From Golubevia sp. BC0850 (lineage: Eukaryota > Basidiomycota > Exobasidiomycetes > Golubeviales > Golubeviaceae): DNA of 64,000 nucleotides. Below are positions 1-11,815 of the stretch, piece after piece (positions within the stretch are counted from its first letter, which is position 1; the number at the start of each line of letters is the position of its first letter). Below the pieces are notes generated by a model that was not told the DNA's origin, did not search any database, and worked only from the letters and a program-made list of their open reading frames with translations. Both the position numbers and the translations under genes were made by a program. The stretch lies in assembly GCA_012976225.1 (NCBI GenBank), contig JAAVVG010000023.1, forward strand, positions 124,001 through 188,000, in the 5' to 3' direction.

Positions 1-1089
1 ATTTCAAACCTGAAAGTGTTGAATTGGCAATCAAGGTTTTAGATGGCAGTTGTTTGAGAGCTGGATTGGGACAGAGCTTACCGGAGATGAAGGTTGGGAA
101 AGCTGAGTGGAAGAAGGAGGATGGGGGGGCGGAAGGCAAAGGGAAGGAAGGTGGCAATGGAAAGGGGAAAGAAAAGGATAATGAGGTTGCTGAGAAACCT
201 AAAGGAAAGAAAATCTTGACAGATCAGGAAAAGAGAAAGTTTCAGAAAAGAATGGCTAGAATGCAAGGGTGAGTGATTTGAGCAATTCCCAAAAGATACA
301 CAACTTCGAGAGCACTTCGTCGCCCAATTCTTTCTCATCTCGCACTTATTGCATTTCTCATCTCCATTTTCTTTCTCTTCTTCTTTCGCTCCCCACAGAA
401 AATTAGAAGACTGGAATTCGGATTCGGATTCGGAATCTCAAAAAGGAGCTTCTACTTCAACTTCGATAGATCTCAAAGCTAAAACCGTGATTCTTTCTAG
501 AATGTTCACTTTGGCTGAATTAGAACAAGAACCTGAATTATTGTTGGATTTGAAAGAAGATGTAAGAGAAGAATGTGAAACTTTTGGGAATGTTAGTGTG
601 GTTAAAATTTGGGATGTGAGTAAGATGTCTTTTCTTCATTGAGAGGGTGCAATTTGGTTTAAGCTTTGAGTTTACTGACTCCTTTCTCTCTTATCTATTT
701 TGAAACCAAAAACCAAACAGAAAGAGCCGGAAGGAATCATGACTGTTAGGTTTACAGATTCTTCGGCTGCTAGAGCTTGTGTTCAGGTGAGTCTTCTCTC
801 TTCATTCTTTCTCGGAGGCTTTTCAAAACACCTTTATAAATATCTGGTTCTTCAGCCCTCAAACTGACAAACCCTCGAAATTCCTCTTCCCAATCTGTCC
901 TTTCACATTTCCTCTCAGAAAATGCAAGGTCGATTCTTCGCCTCAAGGACCATTCAAGCAGTCTTGACTTCATCCAAACCGAAATTCAGATCTTCAAATG
1001 CACCTACTGGAGATCAAGAAGAAGATGATGAAGAAGAAGATAGGAAAGAAGCTTTTGGAGATTGGTTGGAGAGCGGAGGAGGAGATTGA
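1..1089 (+). CDS. CUS2: Tat-SF1/Cus2-like U2 snRNP splicing factor (5' truncated by window edge)
   Basis: Partial gene; the 5' part lies outside the window. Exons read as <2-268, 399-615, 721-786 and 919-1089, all with GT/AG borders and phases that fit. The first visible exon ends an RRM (KPESVELAIKVLDG) and runs into a Lys/Glu/Gly-rich linker. The second RRM starts at KTVILSRMFTLAELEQEP and continues over two introns to KMQGRFFASRTIQAVL. It is followed by an acidic tail ending in DWLESGGGD. The order RRM, charged linker, ILSRMF-type second RRM and acidic end is that of human HTATSF1 and yeast Cus2. These bind the U2 snRNP protein SF3B1/Hsh155 and help U2 fold and join the pre-spliceosome in the nucleus. 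The motif match is visible; the role is inferred from the family. Codons and introns look normal and nothing looks broken. Confidence 0.85.
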
Positions 1090-1588
1090 GAATCGCTGCG
1101 TGTGCAATTTTACTTGACCGGTGCAGAAATCAACAATGATGTTCCTTGGATGTTGTTACTTGAGCGCGAACTGAGATTTGAAACCTCTATATATATGAGA
1201 AGGACATGTCAAAACTCGTAAGAGGAGTCAAATAATTGCCGTTCAGGTCAGATTGGGAAATTTTTCATTTTCATAGAATTAGATTACAAACAAGAGAAGA
1301 TTTGATTGAGAGACAAGGGACAGAGAGAGCAACGATGGAAAGAAAAGTGACACTTGATTTGAGAAAAGAGAAAGAGGTAGGAGATCTAGAGGGAGGGAGG
1401 AAGAAAGAAAAGGGGGGGGGGTTGCTGGAGAAGAGAGAAAGAGAAAGGGGAAAGTCCATATACGTAGATGTTGAGAATTGTTCATTTGGTTTTTCTACGC
1501 AGCTTGAAGATCCGACATAGGCAATTTGCGATTGAGAATCGTTCGTAAAGGGGATCCGAACCAGAAAGAAAACTTCAGTGCTCCAGAA
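1090..1588. other. Intergenic, convergent 3' ends
   Basis: This lies between the stop of the Cus2-like gene and the stop of the minus-strand GPI-protein gene, so it should hold two 3' ends. It is strongly purine-rich on the plus strand (GA-rich from about 1,290 to 1,460), with a run of nine or ten G at about 1,415. The open frames here follow from that composition and I do not believe them as genes. Confidence 0.6.
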
Positions 1589-2427
1589 TTAAACGAGAAC
1601 CAGATAAGACCCAACCACAGTAGCAACACCAGCTACGGTAATTCCGACCATGATGTTGCGTTCAGATGAATTGACATAAGAATCATCAGGTCCAGCTGCT
1701 ACTCCAGCATTTGGTGCTGGGGCAACACCTGTTCCTGCGATAGCTGCTGTACTGGCTACGGAAGCGACTGGGAAAGTAGATGGAGTTGAAGAAGTTGAAG
1801 AGGTGGAATTTGAAGTGGAGTTGCCTGATGCTGAACCGGTGGGTCTCGCAGAGGAAGCTGAGAGGAGAAAGGGAGGGGGAAGGGTCAGCACTCTCTCGAG
1901 AAGAGATTGGTGGAGGCGATTCAGGTTGAGCAGAACAGATCAGTTATCACATCTGAAGATTTTGACGTCTATTCTAAAAGCCATGAAACAGAGGTTTGAC
2001 TGCGGAGAAAAGGACAAGGAAGGACCCAAACCAGGTCTCCAAGTCTCTCCCCTCATCTATTTTCTTCTACTCAGCTCCTCTGATCCCAATTCAATGTCTG
2101 ATGCTGCGAGCTATGCACATCAAACCGAAGAAGCCACCTGAAAATGAGGAGACATGCAATTTTCTGTAGCTGACCATCGAATCCCTGCCCCCCTCTGCCA
2201 GCTTCTGCCATCCTTTGGATCCACCAAGCTCCGAAGCTGAATTACTCACAGCTGTTCCCACTAGCATTTGCTGTGGCCGACCCAGAAGCACTGCCTGATC
2301 CAGAAACAGAAACAGAGCCACTCTGAGACTGAGAGGCAGACTGAGATTGAGATTGGGTGTTGGAAACTTGCTGAGCCAAGGCTAGAGATGCAGTTAACCC
2401 AATTGAGGCCAAGACCGAGAAACGCAT
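1589..2427 (-). CDS. Small Ser/Thr-rich secreted protein, predicted GPI-anchored
   Basis: Two exons on the minus strand: 2,427-2,250 and 1,857-1,589, with a 392-nt intron, long for this window. The spliced product is 148 aa. It begins with a clear signal peptide (MRFSVLASIGLTASLALA). A Gln/Ser/Gly-rich low-complexity stretch follows (QSQSQSASQSQ, VSVSGSGSASGS), then a Ser/Thr/Asn-rich part. The C-terminus has a small-residue site followed by a hydrophobic tail (IMVGITVAGVATVVGSYLVLV, here broken only for reading: IMVGITVAG then VATVVGSYLVLV). Signal peptide, Ser/Thr-rich body and hydrophobic end without a charged tail is the pattern of fungal GPI-anchored wall or membrane proteins. No enzymatic domain is visible. 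The long intron could hide another short exon. Confidence 0.7.
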
Positions 2428-2581
2428 TCCAGTGGCTAGTGACTAGTGGATTGAATTGAGTTCGAATAGAATTGAAAGAGGAGAAGATTCAAAGTTGAGG
2501 GTTCAGATGTGGTGGTGGGTGGTTGCGAGCCAAACTCTGCATCGATTCCCTCTTAATTCCTTTTCAATCCCACCATGCATC

Positions 2582-4590
2582 ATGGGACAGAGTTTATCAT
2601 TCAAACAAGGACCTTCAAGAAACTTCGAATTCAACATCAACACTCTTCCAGAAGATGTGATTCATGCCATCGTCAAATTTATCAGAGCTTGGGCCGAATT
2701 GGAGGGGCAGCCTAGCTCTCCAGAACAAAGGCTCGAGGCGAGGCGGTGAGTGTTGATGAACACATCTTGTTCATGGAGACGGATGAGATAGACTGCTGGA
2801 CTGACTTCTCACTGATCCTTTCTTCTTCCTGATTCTCTCAAGATTCAGAGACTCAACTCTCAGAGCGGTCGCTCTGGCGAGCAGAGTCTTACTCTCTTTG
2901 GTATAATCATCTCCTTCAGACCATTACCTTTCAGCCGAAGAACGCGGAAGATCCTCTCTCACTCCTGAGCAGAATACAGAGTCTGGGTCATCAAGTACGC
3001 TCACTCGTTCAAGCTGGAACGGAAGGCGAAGAAGACCTTGCGGAACTTCAATCTCGCAGCTCCTAAGCAGAACACCCAATTTAGAGACTCTGATTCTGAA
3101 GGAGGAGCTGGTTTGCTTCTCATCCGTAGAGTGAATCTATGAGAAAATAGTTCCTCTTTCAGAAGGGTGTTCCTTCCTGCCCCTCAGGACGAAAAGTGCT
3201 GTCCTCTAATCTCGGTCAAGAACATTGTCTGGCTTCTCCTTTTCTGTCCTAATCTTCACCAAGCAGCTGTAGCATTCTCGGTCGATGTTTAAGACTTGAC
3301 TTTCTTTGGAGATCACGCGAGTACTCTTCAATTATTATCCGAGATCAAGCAACTGGCTATTCTTCCGGTCTTTAGATGGAGAAAAGACGATCCCAGAAGC
3401 TCCTAGAAGCTGGTGGGGAACACTTGGAGAGGAGAATAAGGGCTGGATCGGAAGATCAAGAAAGTCAGAAGTGATTTACAGATTTCTCAAGTTACCAGTA
3501 GGCTCAGCTCATTGGAGCTACAATCCCCCTTCGTTCTTCATAATCGAGAATGGGACGAAACTGATGATACGATTGCTTTAATCTTTAGCCTCACCTCAAC
3601 ATTGAGCTCCCTCAAGCATCTAAGATTCATTCATACTCCTTCAACTTTCACCTCCCAAGCCGAATTGACCTTCTCGAGGTTTACATCAATCAAGATTCTA
3701 AGCGTCGATCTTTTGGGCATGTCAGCTTTGAAAACAATGGAGACGTATTCAACACTGCCACCTTTTATAGACCTTTTATAGAGGAACTGCATCTTCATTC
3801 TTACACCTCAGGAAGCTAGATACCCGAAGACCAGCTCTGCACGGAGGAGGCTTCAATTCTTCTAATACTGCAAGGCAACTGGTTTCCAACTTCGAAAGGA
3901 GGAACAGTGCCCTCAAAGCCGTTGCAATTAGGCTGGATTCAGCTTATGACCAGTTCAAATCTCAAGAAATGGAAAGACTCGAGAAGGAAACTAGAATCTT
4001 TCGAAGGTTTCACTAGCGGTAGAGTGAAGTTGACTGTCTTGGAAGATGAAGAGATCGGTGAGTACGTGAATTGTGATTCGATTTTGGAGACTGGAAGCTG
4101 GAAGTGATCTTTTCTGAGAATTGTAATCCCAGTCTTTGGAGCTGTGATGAGTGTCTTGTGAGTACCCTCGAAGAAGAAAGTAAAACATTGAGGTGGTTCC
4201 GAAGCAGATGAAGGATAAAGAGGGGATGCTTGATGTAGAATGGGAACGGAATCGGTACCCAAAGGACTTGTGATAGCCCAGCAACAACGGCAGCCTCTCT
4301 TGAAAGCTTGAAAGGTGAGTTCTTGAAGCTCATCCATCTCCATCTACAATTAGTCTGATGTCTGTAAATTCGGGAAATTCTGGAAGGACACTTCTAGCAA
4401 CGACTCTTTCTACTGCTCTGAATGCTCTGTATGACACTTTGAAGTTCAAGATTTGAAGGCTTTGACTTGAACTAGTCAGATGTCAACTGCGTCATGCCAA
4501 TCATTTACTCTCTTCAATGTTCAAGCTCTGAATCCTTGGGAAGTTGAATCGAAACTTCCGGGAGAATGGAATCTTCTCTTGTCGAATTGA
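2582..4590 (+). CDS. F-box/LRR-like gene, poorly preserved or with unresolved exons
   Basis: The first exon starts at ATG 2,582 and encodes an F-box-like segment (NINTLPEDVIHAIVKFIRAW), ending at a GTGAGT donor near 2,746. Further coding pieces have the look of leucine-rich repeats of F-box proteins: RTPNLETLILKEEL near 3,070-3,120, then STLSSLKHLRFIH and FTSIKILSVDLLGM between 3,512 and 3,781, and a last piece ending LPGEWNLLLSN at 4,590. These lie in different frames. Some are separated by plausible introns and others are not, so I could not build one clean model. F-box proteins recruit substrates to SCF ubiquitin ligases through Skp1. This may be a decaying member of such a family, or a real gene with exons I failed to join. 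Confidence 0.4.
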
Positions 4591-5081
4591 TGTAATTTGA
4601 CTGAAAGACTGCTCTCTAAATTTGTCATATGTAGGTCTAGGACTCTACTTCTGAGGAGCAATGCTGGAACTGCATCAGAAACTTTTGTCTCCGCCAGGAA
4701 ATCGAGGGCGCGAGACAGCGAGCCAGGTCAGCAGAATGAAGGTGGTGTCTACAGTCCAATCTATCGAGTTCGCCTCCGTCATCTGTCCAATAAGGCTGCT
4801 CTTCTTGGACAGTCTCAACTTGTTCCTTACTTCTGAGCACATCTCGTGTGCGGTCTTGAAGTCGAGTCTGGTGACTCGGATTGGGGATCCTCCTTCTCTC
4901 TTGGATATCTTGAAGGCTGGATGAGTCGAATTGGATACTTGGTAGCCTTTCAGAGGGAAAGATGAAGAGAGATGACTTTAGATTAGAGCGGATGTATAGA
5001 GTCGGGAAGAAAACAAGTTGGACATTCCAACGTTCAAAACTTGATTCTTCTTTGGTTCTTCCCAACCTACACTCAATTCCA
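4591..5081. other. Intergenic / upstream of the AIR1-like gene
   Basis: No gene I can support. A 175-codon open frame on the minus strand (5,164-4,637) overlaps the start of the AIR1-like gene and has no recognisable domain. An 87-codon plus-strand frame (4,661-4,924) could be a further leucine-rich fragment of the gene to the left. Confidence 0.4.
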
Positions 5082-7707
5082 ATGGACGGGATTGGATTCT
5101 TCTTCGACAATGAAGGGGATACCTCTCTGACCAACCTTCCAGAATCAGATATCCAAGACGTCAATCACTCGGAGCTCGATCAAGCTGAAGAGGAAGAGGA
5201 TGGAGTAGAAGATTCCAAATCAGAAAAGAGCAACAAAGCAAAAGGGAAGCAGAAACAGAAGGAAGCTAGCAACGACAATGGGGACAAAAATCAACAGTCA
5301 GAACCTCAAGCTTTGCTTTTACCTGAACATGTCAGAGTTTCTCAGGCCAGGAAGGCTAGAGAGAAACAAGCAGGTGGAGATTCTGGATTGGAAGAGGAAG
5401 AGGGACAGAGTGGAGAGGAGGATGAAAAGCGAGAGGAACGAGTCCTAGATGGGACTGGTGACTATCTTGAAATGGATGCTAGATCTAGGGGGGTGAGTTT
5501 CTTCGTAGCTATGGAGGTGAAGATGGAAAGAGATGAGGGACAAAGAAGACTAAGACCTGATCCAATCATCATTTGTTTCTTCACACGACATTCGAATCGT
5601 GGCCTCTGGTTTTCAGGCTGCTTCTAGATATTACGAAGCAGACGAAGATGAAGAAATCAGGAACAACACGGAATGTGCTGTCTGTGGTGAAAGTGGGCAT
5701 GACAGGAAGAGCTGTCCTCATGAACAGGTGAGTTTGCCTTCCTTGCTCTGTTTGATTCTCCCCAGAAACGTTGAACTAGCTTCAAAGCTATGCATTTCAA
5801 TAGCTATCACTGAAAAGGGGCTTGCCTACGCTCCTTGAGGCTGACATCGCTGCTTCTCTCTTTTCTTCTAACAGTGCCTCGCCTGTGGAGCTCTCGATGA
5901 ACATTCTACCAGAGACTGTCCAATGAGCGTCTCTTGCTTTCGATGTGGAGGAATGGGTCATATCACAAGGGTGAGCTTTTGTTGCCTTGATAGAGATCTC
6001 TATTTCTAAAAGAGAGACGCAATTTCGAGTCTAACCTACCTGCTCCTCTTCTCTTCGCTACAGAATTGTCACATGCCTCCCCCTCCGATCAGAGGAGGAG
6101 CTCGCGATTGTGGCAGATGTGGATCTACTCGACATGCCGATCTTTCCTGTCCTTCTCTATGGCGGATCTACTCTTACAATACGGAAGAAGAATACGCTCG
6201 AGGTAGAGCTGTGGCGGCTTCAGAAATGGAGAAGGAAAGAAGGAGAGAAGGTGGAGACTTTTCTGATAGGTCATCAGACGAGGAGAGGTCCTCTGGAAAT
6301 TTGATTGCACCCAGACCGGATTGGGATCCAGCTGTGAGTATATCTCTCCCACCTCAAAGCGCTGAACCACGTATGTATGCCCTCTTTGTCCCTCGATTTC
6401 TTACTCCCGAACTTATTCTTACATTCTTCCAGGAGATTTGGTGCTACAATTGCGCCGATCGAGGAGATCATTGGGGAGATGATTGTCCTAGACCTCGATC
6501 GAGCTTCAAAAGTAGAGGATCTGAGAATTCTCTCTATTCGGAGTACGTCTCAGCGTTAGGTCCCTTTGGCGGAAGGATTCCAAGTCGATTCACTTCTGAA
6601 CGTCAACGCAGAGATCAAGCTTCGAACTTCGGTTTTGGCGGAAACCATCAGCATTTCGATTTCTCTGTTGGTCCTTCTGCTTCCATGCACGTCAGTGGTC
6701 GTGGAATGGACGACTACGGAATGAGAACGGTGGACGATCTCTTCGATCCTTCCAAGATGCCAAAGTCCCAGAGAGAGAAGGCCAAGGAGAGAGAGAGAGA
6801 GGCCAGAGAGAGACAGCGGAAAGATTCGGATTCTAGGAGAGAAAGTGACAGATCGAAGAGAAGGAGATCCCCTTCTCCGGATTCAAGAGGAAGAGCGTCA
6901 TCTTCAAAGTCAAAAAGGGAAGGAAGGGGAAAGGATCAAAGCGGAGATAGTGATGATGATTGGTTCTCGAATCGAGCTGCTAGCTCCAGCAAGAAGGGAA
7001 AGGAGCTCAATAAGAAAGACATCAAAAGAGAAGCGAATAGGAAACACCCTTCTCCTGAAGTTCCTCTCGATCATGATCAAGCAAGAAGAATCAGAGAAGA
7101 CCTCAAGAAAGAAATCACGTCTTTACGAAAGCCAACTTCATCTTCTAATGTTCCAGACCCAGTCGGAATCAACCTTCAGCAAAAGCTTTCAAGATACGAC
7201 CAGAAGTTGACAGCTAGAGGAATTGACTTTGGGAAATCTCAAAAGAGAAAGGAAGATGACAGAGATCGAAATGAAAAATCTGACAAGTCTCGCAATCTGG
7301 ACCGGAAGAAGAAGAAGGAACAAGTCAAAGAGGATAGACTTTTCGATTCAAGCTCTAAAGCTCCTTCGCTCAGTCATAGAATTTCTGGATCTGGTAGCAA
7401 GGCTGCTCGTTATGACCTGATGAAGGAAGAGAAAGAAGAAAGGTTGAGATTGGAGAATAGAGGAGGTCCAAGTGATTCTAGACATGGTGGACCTAGGCAG
7501 AGGTATGGAGAACCTAGCTTTGGACAGTTCTCTACTGATCCGAGGGATGATGATCGAAATGGCAGTGGTTACCATGAGGATAGGAATGGGGCAGATAGAG
7601 ATGGGGGTAGATCAGGATCTGGAAGTCACAAGAGAAAGAAGGGAGGAGGATGGAATGGGAATGGGAATGGAGGAAGTAATAGACCTAAGTATCAAGGTTC
7701 TTATTGA
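5082..7707 (+). CDS. AIR1: Zinc-knuckle RNA-binding protein, Air1/Air2 (TRAMP) type
   Basis: Five exons (5,082-5,492; 5,617-5,727; 5,875-5,970; 6,064-6,333; 6,433-7,707) give 720 aa. After an acidic, Lys-rich N-terminus come five CCHC zinc knuckles: CAVCGESGHDRKSC, CLACGALDEHSTRDC, CFRCGGMGHITRNC, CGRCGSTRHADLSC and CYNCADRGDHWGDDC, roughly residues 155-320. The introns fall between knuckles. Five knuckles in this spacing is the hallmark of yeast Air1/Air2 and human ZCCHC7. These are RNA-binding subunits of the nuclear TRAMP complex with Trf4/5 poly(A) polymerase and Mtr4 helicase, which feeds faulty RNA to the exosome. The C-terminal half is a long Arg/Ser/Lys/Asp-rich disordered region with a Gly/Asn-rich tail, much longer than in yeast (about 350 aa). 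The start is the first ATG in the exon frame that opens a plausible protein; in-frame codons continue upstream to 4,962. Confidence 0.8.
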
Positions 7708-8185
7708 TTGAGTTTGATTCCTTCCCTTTGGTTCGATCTTTGACTTTACGCAATAGATTTATCGTCGTTCGTCCATTCGTTTTCATTGTACAGTATCATC
7801 TTCAATCAATCATAACACGCCTACTGCCTATCGAATCCAAAGGGATGAACTTATCAAGATCCTGCTCAAAGACGAGATATCCAGAGAGGAGACATAGGAG
7901 GTACCAGCCATCTCAGTGTTAGGTCCTCAACGGTCGTTTGCTTCACCAGCTTTTCAGAGGTATGGAAGGAAGGTACTCATCACGGTGAGAGAACAGACCC
8001 TTTTCATTTGACTATACTCGAACTTCGTCGTCATGTGTAAGCAAGATTAGAGATTCAGACTATTGAAACCTATGCGATACATTCTTTTGGAGAAGCAAAG
8101 GTTACAGAGCACGGAGAACAATGAGAACAGCACCGAAGGAATGTCCCCTCACTATTTACAACAATCTTCAATCGACTGATGATGA
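7708..8185. other. Intergenic, convergent 3' ends
   Basis: Between the stop of the AIR1-like gene and the stop of the first cytochrome b561 gene, which points the other way. It should hold both 3' ends. I see no RNA gene or conserved ORF. Confidence 0.5.
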
Positions 8186-9715
8186 TCAAGCAGAACCAGA
8201 ACCAGAACGAAGGGCTTCTTCAGAGCTATAGGACCCTTCCTTTTCCGAGAGACGTTCCTTGGCCTGACGTCTTTCTCTTGGAATTAAAGCGAATCCAGCA
8301 ATGTAAGAGAGGCCAATCACTACAGTCCATACATAGACCTGCGAAGAAAGAAACGAAGAGTAGAGACGATCAGTTATCAGCTCAAACTTGAAGAATGTCT
8401 TGATGATTAGCCCTTCGTTCACCATCTCCACATCCATCCCTAGCTTGACTCACAAAGATTGAAACCCCATTAGATGGGTTCCAAGACCAGAGATCCAGAC
8501 CTAATTGGATTTCCCATATTGACAGACCGAAAGTGGTGACTCCAATGACTGCGTGAACATAACCAGTTCGAACACCTTTTCTAGCCATGATTTGATGAGC
8601 GAATTCTCCTAGAAGAGTTTGAACTATCACCAAGATGAATAAAGCTAATCCAAGCTTGGCGTGTGTCGATTGAAAATGATCTCTTCCTCTTTCTGAGATC
8701 CATGAGACTCCTCTGCGAAACGTAAAGGACGAAGAAAGGATGGTTAGTCTGGAAAAGGGACGGTGGGAGAAGCTGTCAACTGAAACTCACAGCGCAAAAC
8801 CAATGATGACGAGAATGACAGCGAACAATTGAACGTATTTGTGAGCGCTGAACCACTTGTGAGTGTAGGTGCGCCCATACCTGGCGATCAAAGCTCCAGC
8901 TGGGAAGAAAAGTAAGAAGGCGAGGAAAAGTACAATCTAAAGAAGGAAGGGAGAGTCAGTGTGTCGCCTCAGCTTCACATCATCTTCCAGCGTCTCGACT
9001 CACCACATGAGCTAGTTGAACTCTAACTGAAGCCTCACTCAAATTGCGATTTCCGCTACTACCACGCCCCGAGGGCAAAACTTCGGTTGCAGTTGTTGTG
9101 GCCGCGTTTGGATCGTAAGTTGCCAAAAGGTTCATCGTGAAATGATCTCTTTCGCCACTTCTATGAGCTTGCATTCTTCCATTTGGATCGGAGCCCGGAT
9201 TGTCACCGGATCTAGTAGCCCAGATGTACTCAGTCTCAGCGGAGACGGTCAAAGGGAAACTTGAGATCCAGGAAACGGATATCACATCGCCGATGGTGGA
9301 GCTGACGGATTGAAAAGCTTCAGCTATTACAGCTGCAGTTGTCGGCATGACTTCTCCTCTTGCCTGTTTGTGAGAAGAAGGGAGCTCCGAGATCAGTGGC
9401 AGTTGAAAGCAAGGAGAGAGAAGTAACAAATTCTGCGCTTACAGAACGTTGAGAGGTGATGATTGAACCTGCATTCTCCCAAGCTACAAGCATGTCGCTG
9501 CCAGCCATTTCTCCACCAGTACCGATTGCGAACCACCCGTTCAGCTGAGCAGAGACTTCCATAGTGTAGTTGGCAAGAGAGGTATCGCTATCGACCAAGG
9601 CAGCGAAACAACCAAAATTGTCGATGCATTTCCTCTCTCCAGTTATGACAGCTAGAGATGAAGAAGCTAATAGAAGTGCTAGAAGTGAGCTCTTGAAAGC
9701 AGAGAGAGCGATCAT
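8186..9715 (-). CDS. DOMON-cytochrome b561 membrane protein, paralog A
   Basis: Five exons on the minus strand (9,715-9,443; 9,363-9,004; 8,936-8,791; 8,712-8,454; 8,338-8,186) make 396 aa. An N-terminal signal peptide (MIALSAFKSSLLALLLASSSLA) leads into a DOMON domain with the usual GW-x-A/I-x-G and Met pattern (LNGWFAIGTGGEMAGSDMLV) and a later His (GERDHFTMNL) that could ligate heme. Then comes a cytochrome b561 core of about five membrane helices with four candidate heme histidines (SAHK, STHAKLG, EFAHQI, GYVHAVIG). The end is a short charged cytosolic tail with RERRQAKER. Such proteins move electrons across a membrane, from cytosolic ascorbate or another donor to an outer acceptor such as ferric iron or copper. 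The substrate here is unknown. It is the first of three tandem paralogs. Confidence 0.85.
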
Positions 9716-10137
9716 TTTGGAGGGTAGTGAGAGGAAGGAGGAAGGGCGGGAGGAAGGGGAAGAAGAAGAAGTTTCTTCCCCTTCTTATATCAAAATTACA
9801 AGCATTGTTCCACATTGGAGATAAGATTTCGAGCCCCGCCTCTGTATTCTTTTTCTTGAATTCGATTCGGTCTTTGCACATCTGAAATGAAGTGAAGATG
9901 ATTCGATACAGAACAGAGATGGAACGCGGCTTGGCAAAGCTGTGTTTCCCGGTTGACTCCTTCGTCTATCGCCTCACAGTATTGAACCTCATGCACTCAT
10001 TTCTCATCGCTTTCTAGGGAACGAAATCTCTGACTAGTTCCTATTTAGAGGCATTTCCAAATATTTACATGCTGCGGGACGAGCCCTCGAAACACTGCTT
10101 GAAAGTCCTTCCCATCTCGCATCAATCACCTCCGTTC
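9716..10137. other. Upstream region of paralog A / 3' region of paralog B
   Basis: About 420 bp between two genes in the same direction. A minus-strand promoter for paralog A is expected near 9,720-9,800, where the minus strand is pyrimidine-rich. No ORF is convincing. Confidence 0.5.
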
Positions 10138-11815
10138 CTACGCTCTTCTCTCATCCATCAAACGTTCCTCATTAGAGTCACTGATGTTCTTCTCCTTCAT
10201 CAACTGCCTCTCACGAGCTTGTCTTCTCTCTCTTGGGATCAAGAAAAGCCCAGCGAGATAGGCAAAAGCGATGCATCCAGCCCAGACGTAAGTCTGGAAG
10301 GTTGGAGAAAAAGGAGAAAGGCAACGAGGGTGAGAAAATCGATGAATATATCTAAGTTTCAGTCACACTTTAAGGGATCAGGGCTTGCTTTCTTGTGAAC
10401 TGTCAGAACCCGTCTGTGGCGTCGACACTTCACTTTGCCTGTCCTTCAACTCACAAAAATGACAGCAGCGTGACTCGGAGCCCATTCCCAAAGCTCAAAG
10501 CCCCTCTGAATCTCCCAAATGGACACACCGAAGATCAGGATTCCGAGTATGGCATGAACGTAACCAGTTCTAATCCCTTTCTTGACCATTATGAGATGAG
10601 AGACTTCTCCTAGAATGACTTGAACTATGACTGCGATGAAGAGAGCCAGTCCAACTTTCTCGTGATTGGAATCGAAGTGAGACTCCTTAGACATAGAGAC
10701 CCAGGAAACCGCTCTGAGGAGAGATGTGTGAAAAGCAGAATGAGTTTCGTAAGCATCCACTTCGGCGAACTTCAACCTGGGATGTCCTTCTTCTTTCCCC
10801 ACTGTCCTCTGCCCGCAACAGTGAATTTACAGAGCGAATCCTACTATAGTCATGACAGCGCCGAAGAGCTGTATGTAGTGGTGGCTTGGGAACCACTTGG
10901 AGGTGAAGGTTCTTCCGTATCTAGCGACGAGGGCTCCAGTTGGAAAAATGCCCAAAAATGCCACTGCCATGACGATGACGTGTGCTAGCTGGACTCTAAC
11001 AGAAGCATCTCCTAGGTTTCTGTTTGAAATATCAGCTGTAGCAGAGTTTGGAGTTGATGAGCCAGCTTGAGAACTTGAAGTAGAGCTAGCAGAGCTTGGA
11101 GTGTAAGCGGCAGTGAAGTCAACAGTGAAGTGACCTCTTTGTTTGTTAGGATGTTGAGAAAGCTTAGCATTGGCATTAGATCCAGGAGGATTGTTTGAAT
11201 TAGAAGCCCAGATGTATGAAGCGCTTGAAGAAGGTGTTGAAGAGCCGGCTGCCGATAACCAGGAGACTGAGATGCCAGAGCTAGAGACGGCTGAGGTGAT
11301 TGATTGGAAGGCTTGTGCTGTCGCAGCAGAGGTCAAAGGCATTACTTCTCCAGTAGCCTGGAAAATTCAAAGAAAAGAGAGCGAAAAAGTGGGTTAGTCA
11401 GCGAGCAAAAACTAGAGGGAAAAGGTCACTCTGAACGGTGACGCCGATGCTTACCGACCGCTGACTAGTAACAACCTTCCCATTGTCGACCCATGCGATC
11501 TGAGAGGTAGAGAAAAGAGGAAAGTTCAGTACAGTTGATCTGAGCAGGAGAAGAGGAAGGGTGTCTTGGATGGATTAGAAATCGAGGGCTTACCATCATA
11601 TTTGAGCCCTTCATCTTCGTCGAATCACCAATCGAGAACCAGCCAGCGTGGTCTGCAGACATCTCCATTGTGTAATTGAGGTTCTGAGTATCACTGTCGT
11701 AGAGAGCCGTGACGCAACCGAAGTTGCTTATGCATTGACGTTCCCCTGTCTGCGTGGCAACAGCAGTTGAGAAAAGTAGAGAAATCGAAGATGCTAGAAG
11801 AGCAGAGAAGCGCAT
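10138..11815 (-). CDS. DOMON-cytochrome b561 membrane protein, paralog B
   Basis: Five exons on the minus strand (11,815-11,594; 11,499-11,455; 11,357-10,831; 10,713-10,455; 10,293-10,138) make 402 aa. Order of parts as in paralog A: signal peptide (MRFSALLASSISLLFSTAVA), DOMON domain (HAGWFSIGDSTKMKGSNMMV), a Ser/Thr-rich linker (SSASSTSSSQAGSSTPNS), then the b561 core (PTGALVARYGRTFTSKWF, SNHEKVGLALF, GEVSHLIMVKKGIRTGYVH) and a charged tail (RERRQARERQ). Compared with paralog A it carries an extra 45-nt exon inside the DOMON domain. It lacks the intron after the LAHV motif that A and C both have. The same direction and close spacing point to tandem duplication. Role as for paralog A; I infer no specific substrate. 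Confidence 0.85.

Noticed and set aside
4637-5164. 175-codon minus-strand open frame
   Set aside because: Overlaps the start of the AIR1-like gene on the other strand, has no domain or splice support; a shadow frame.
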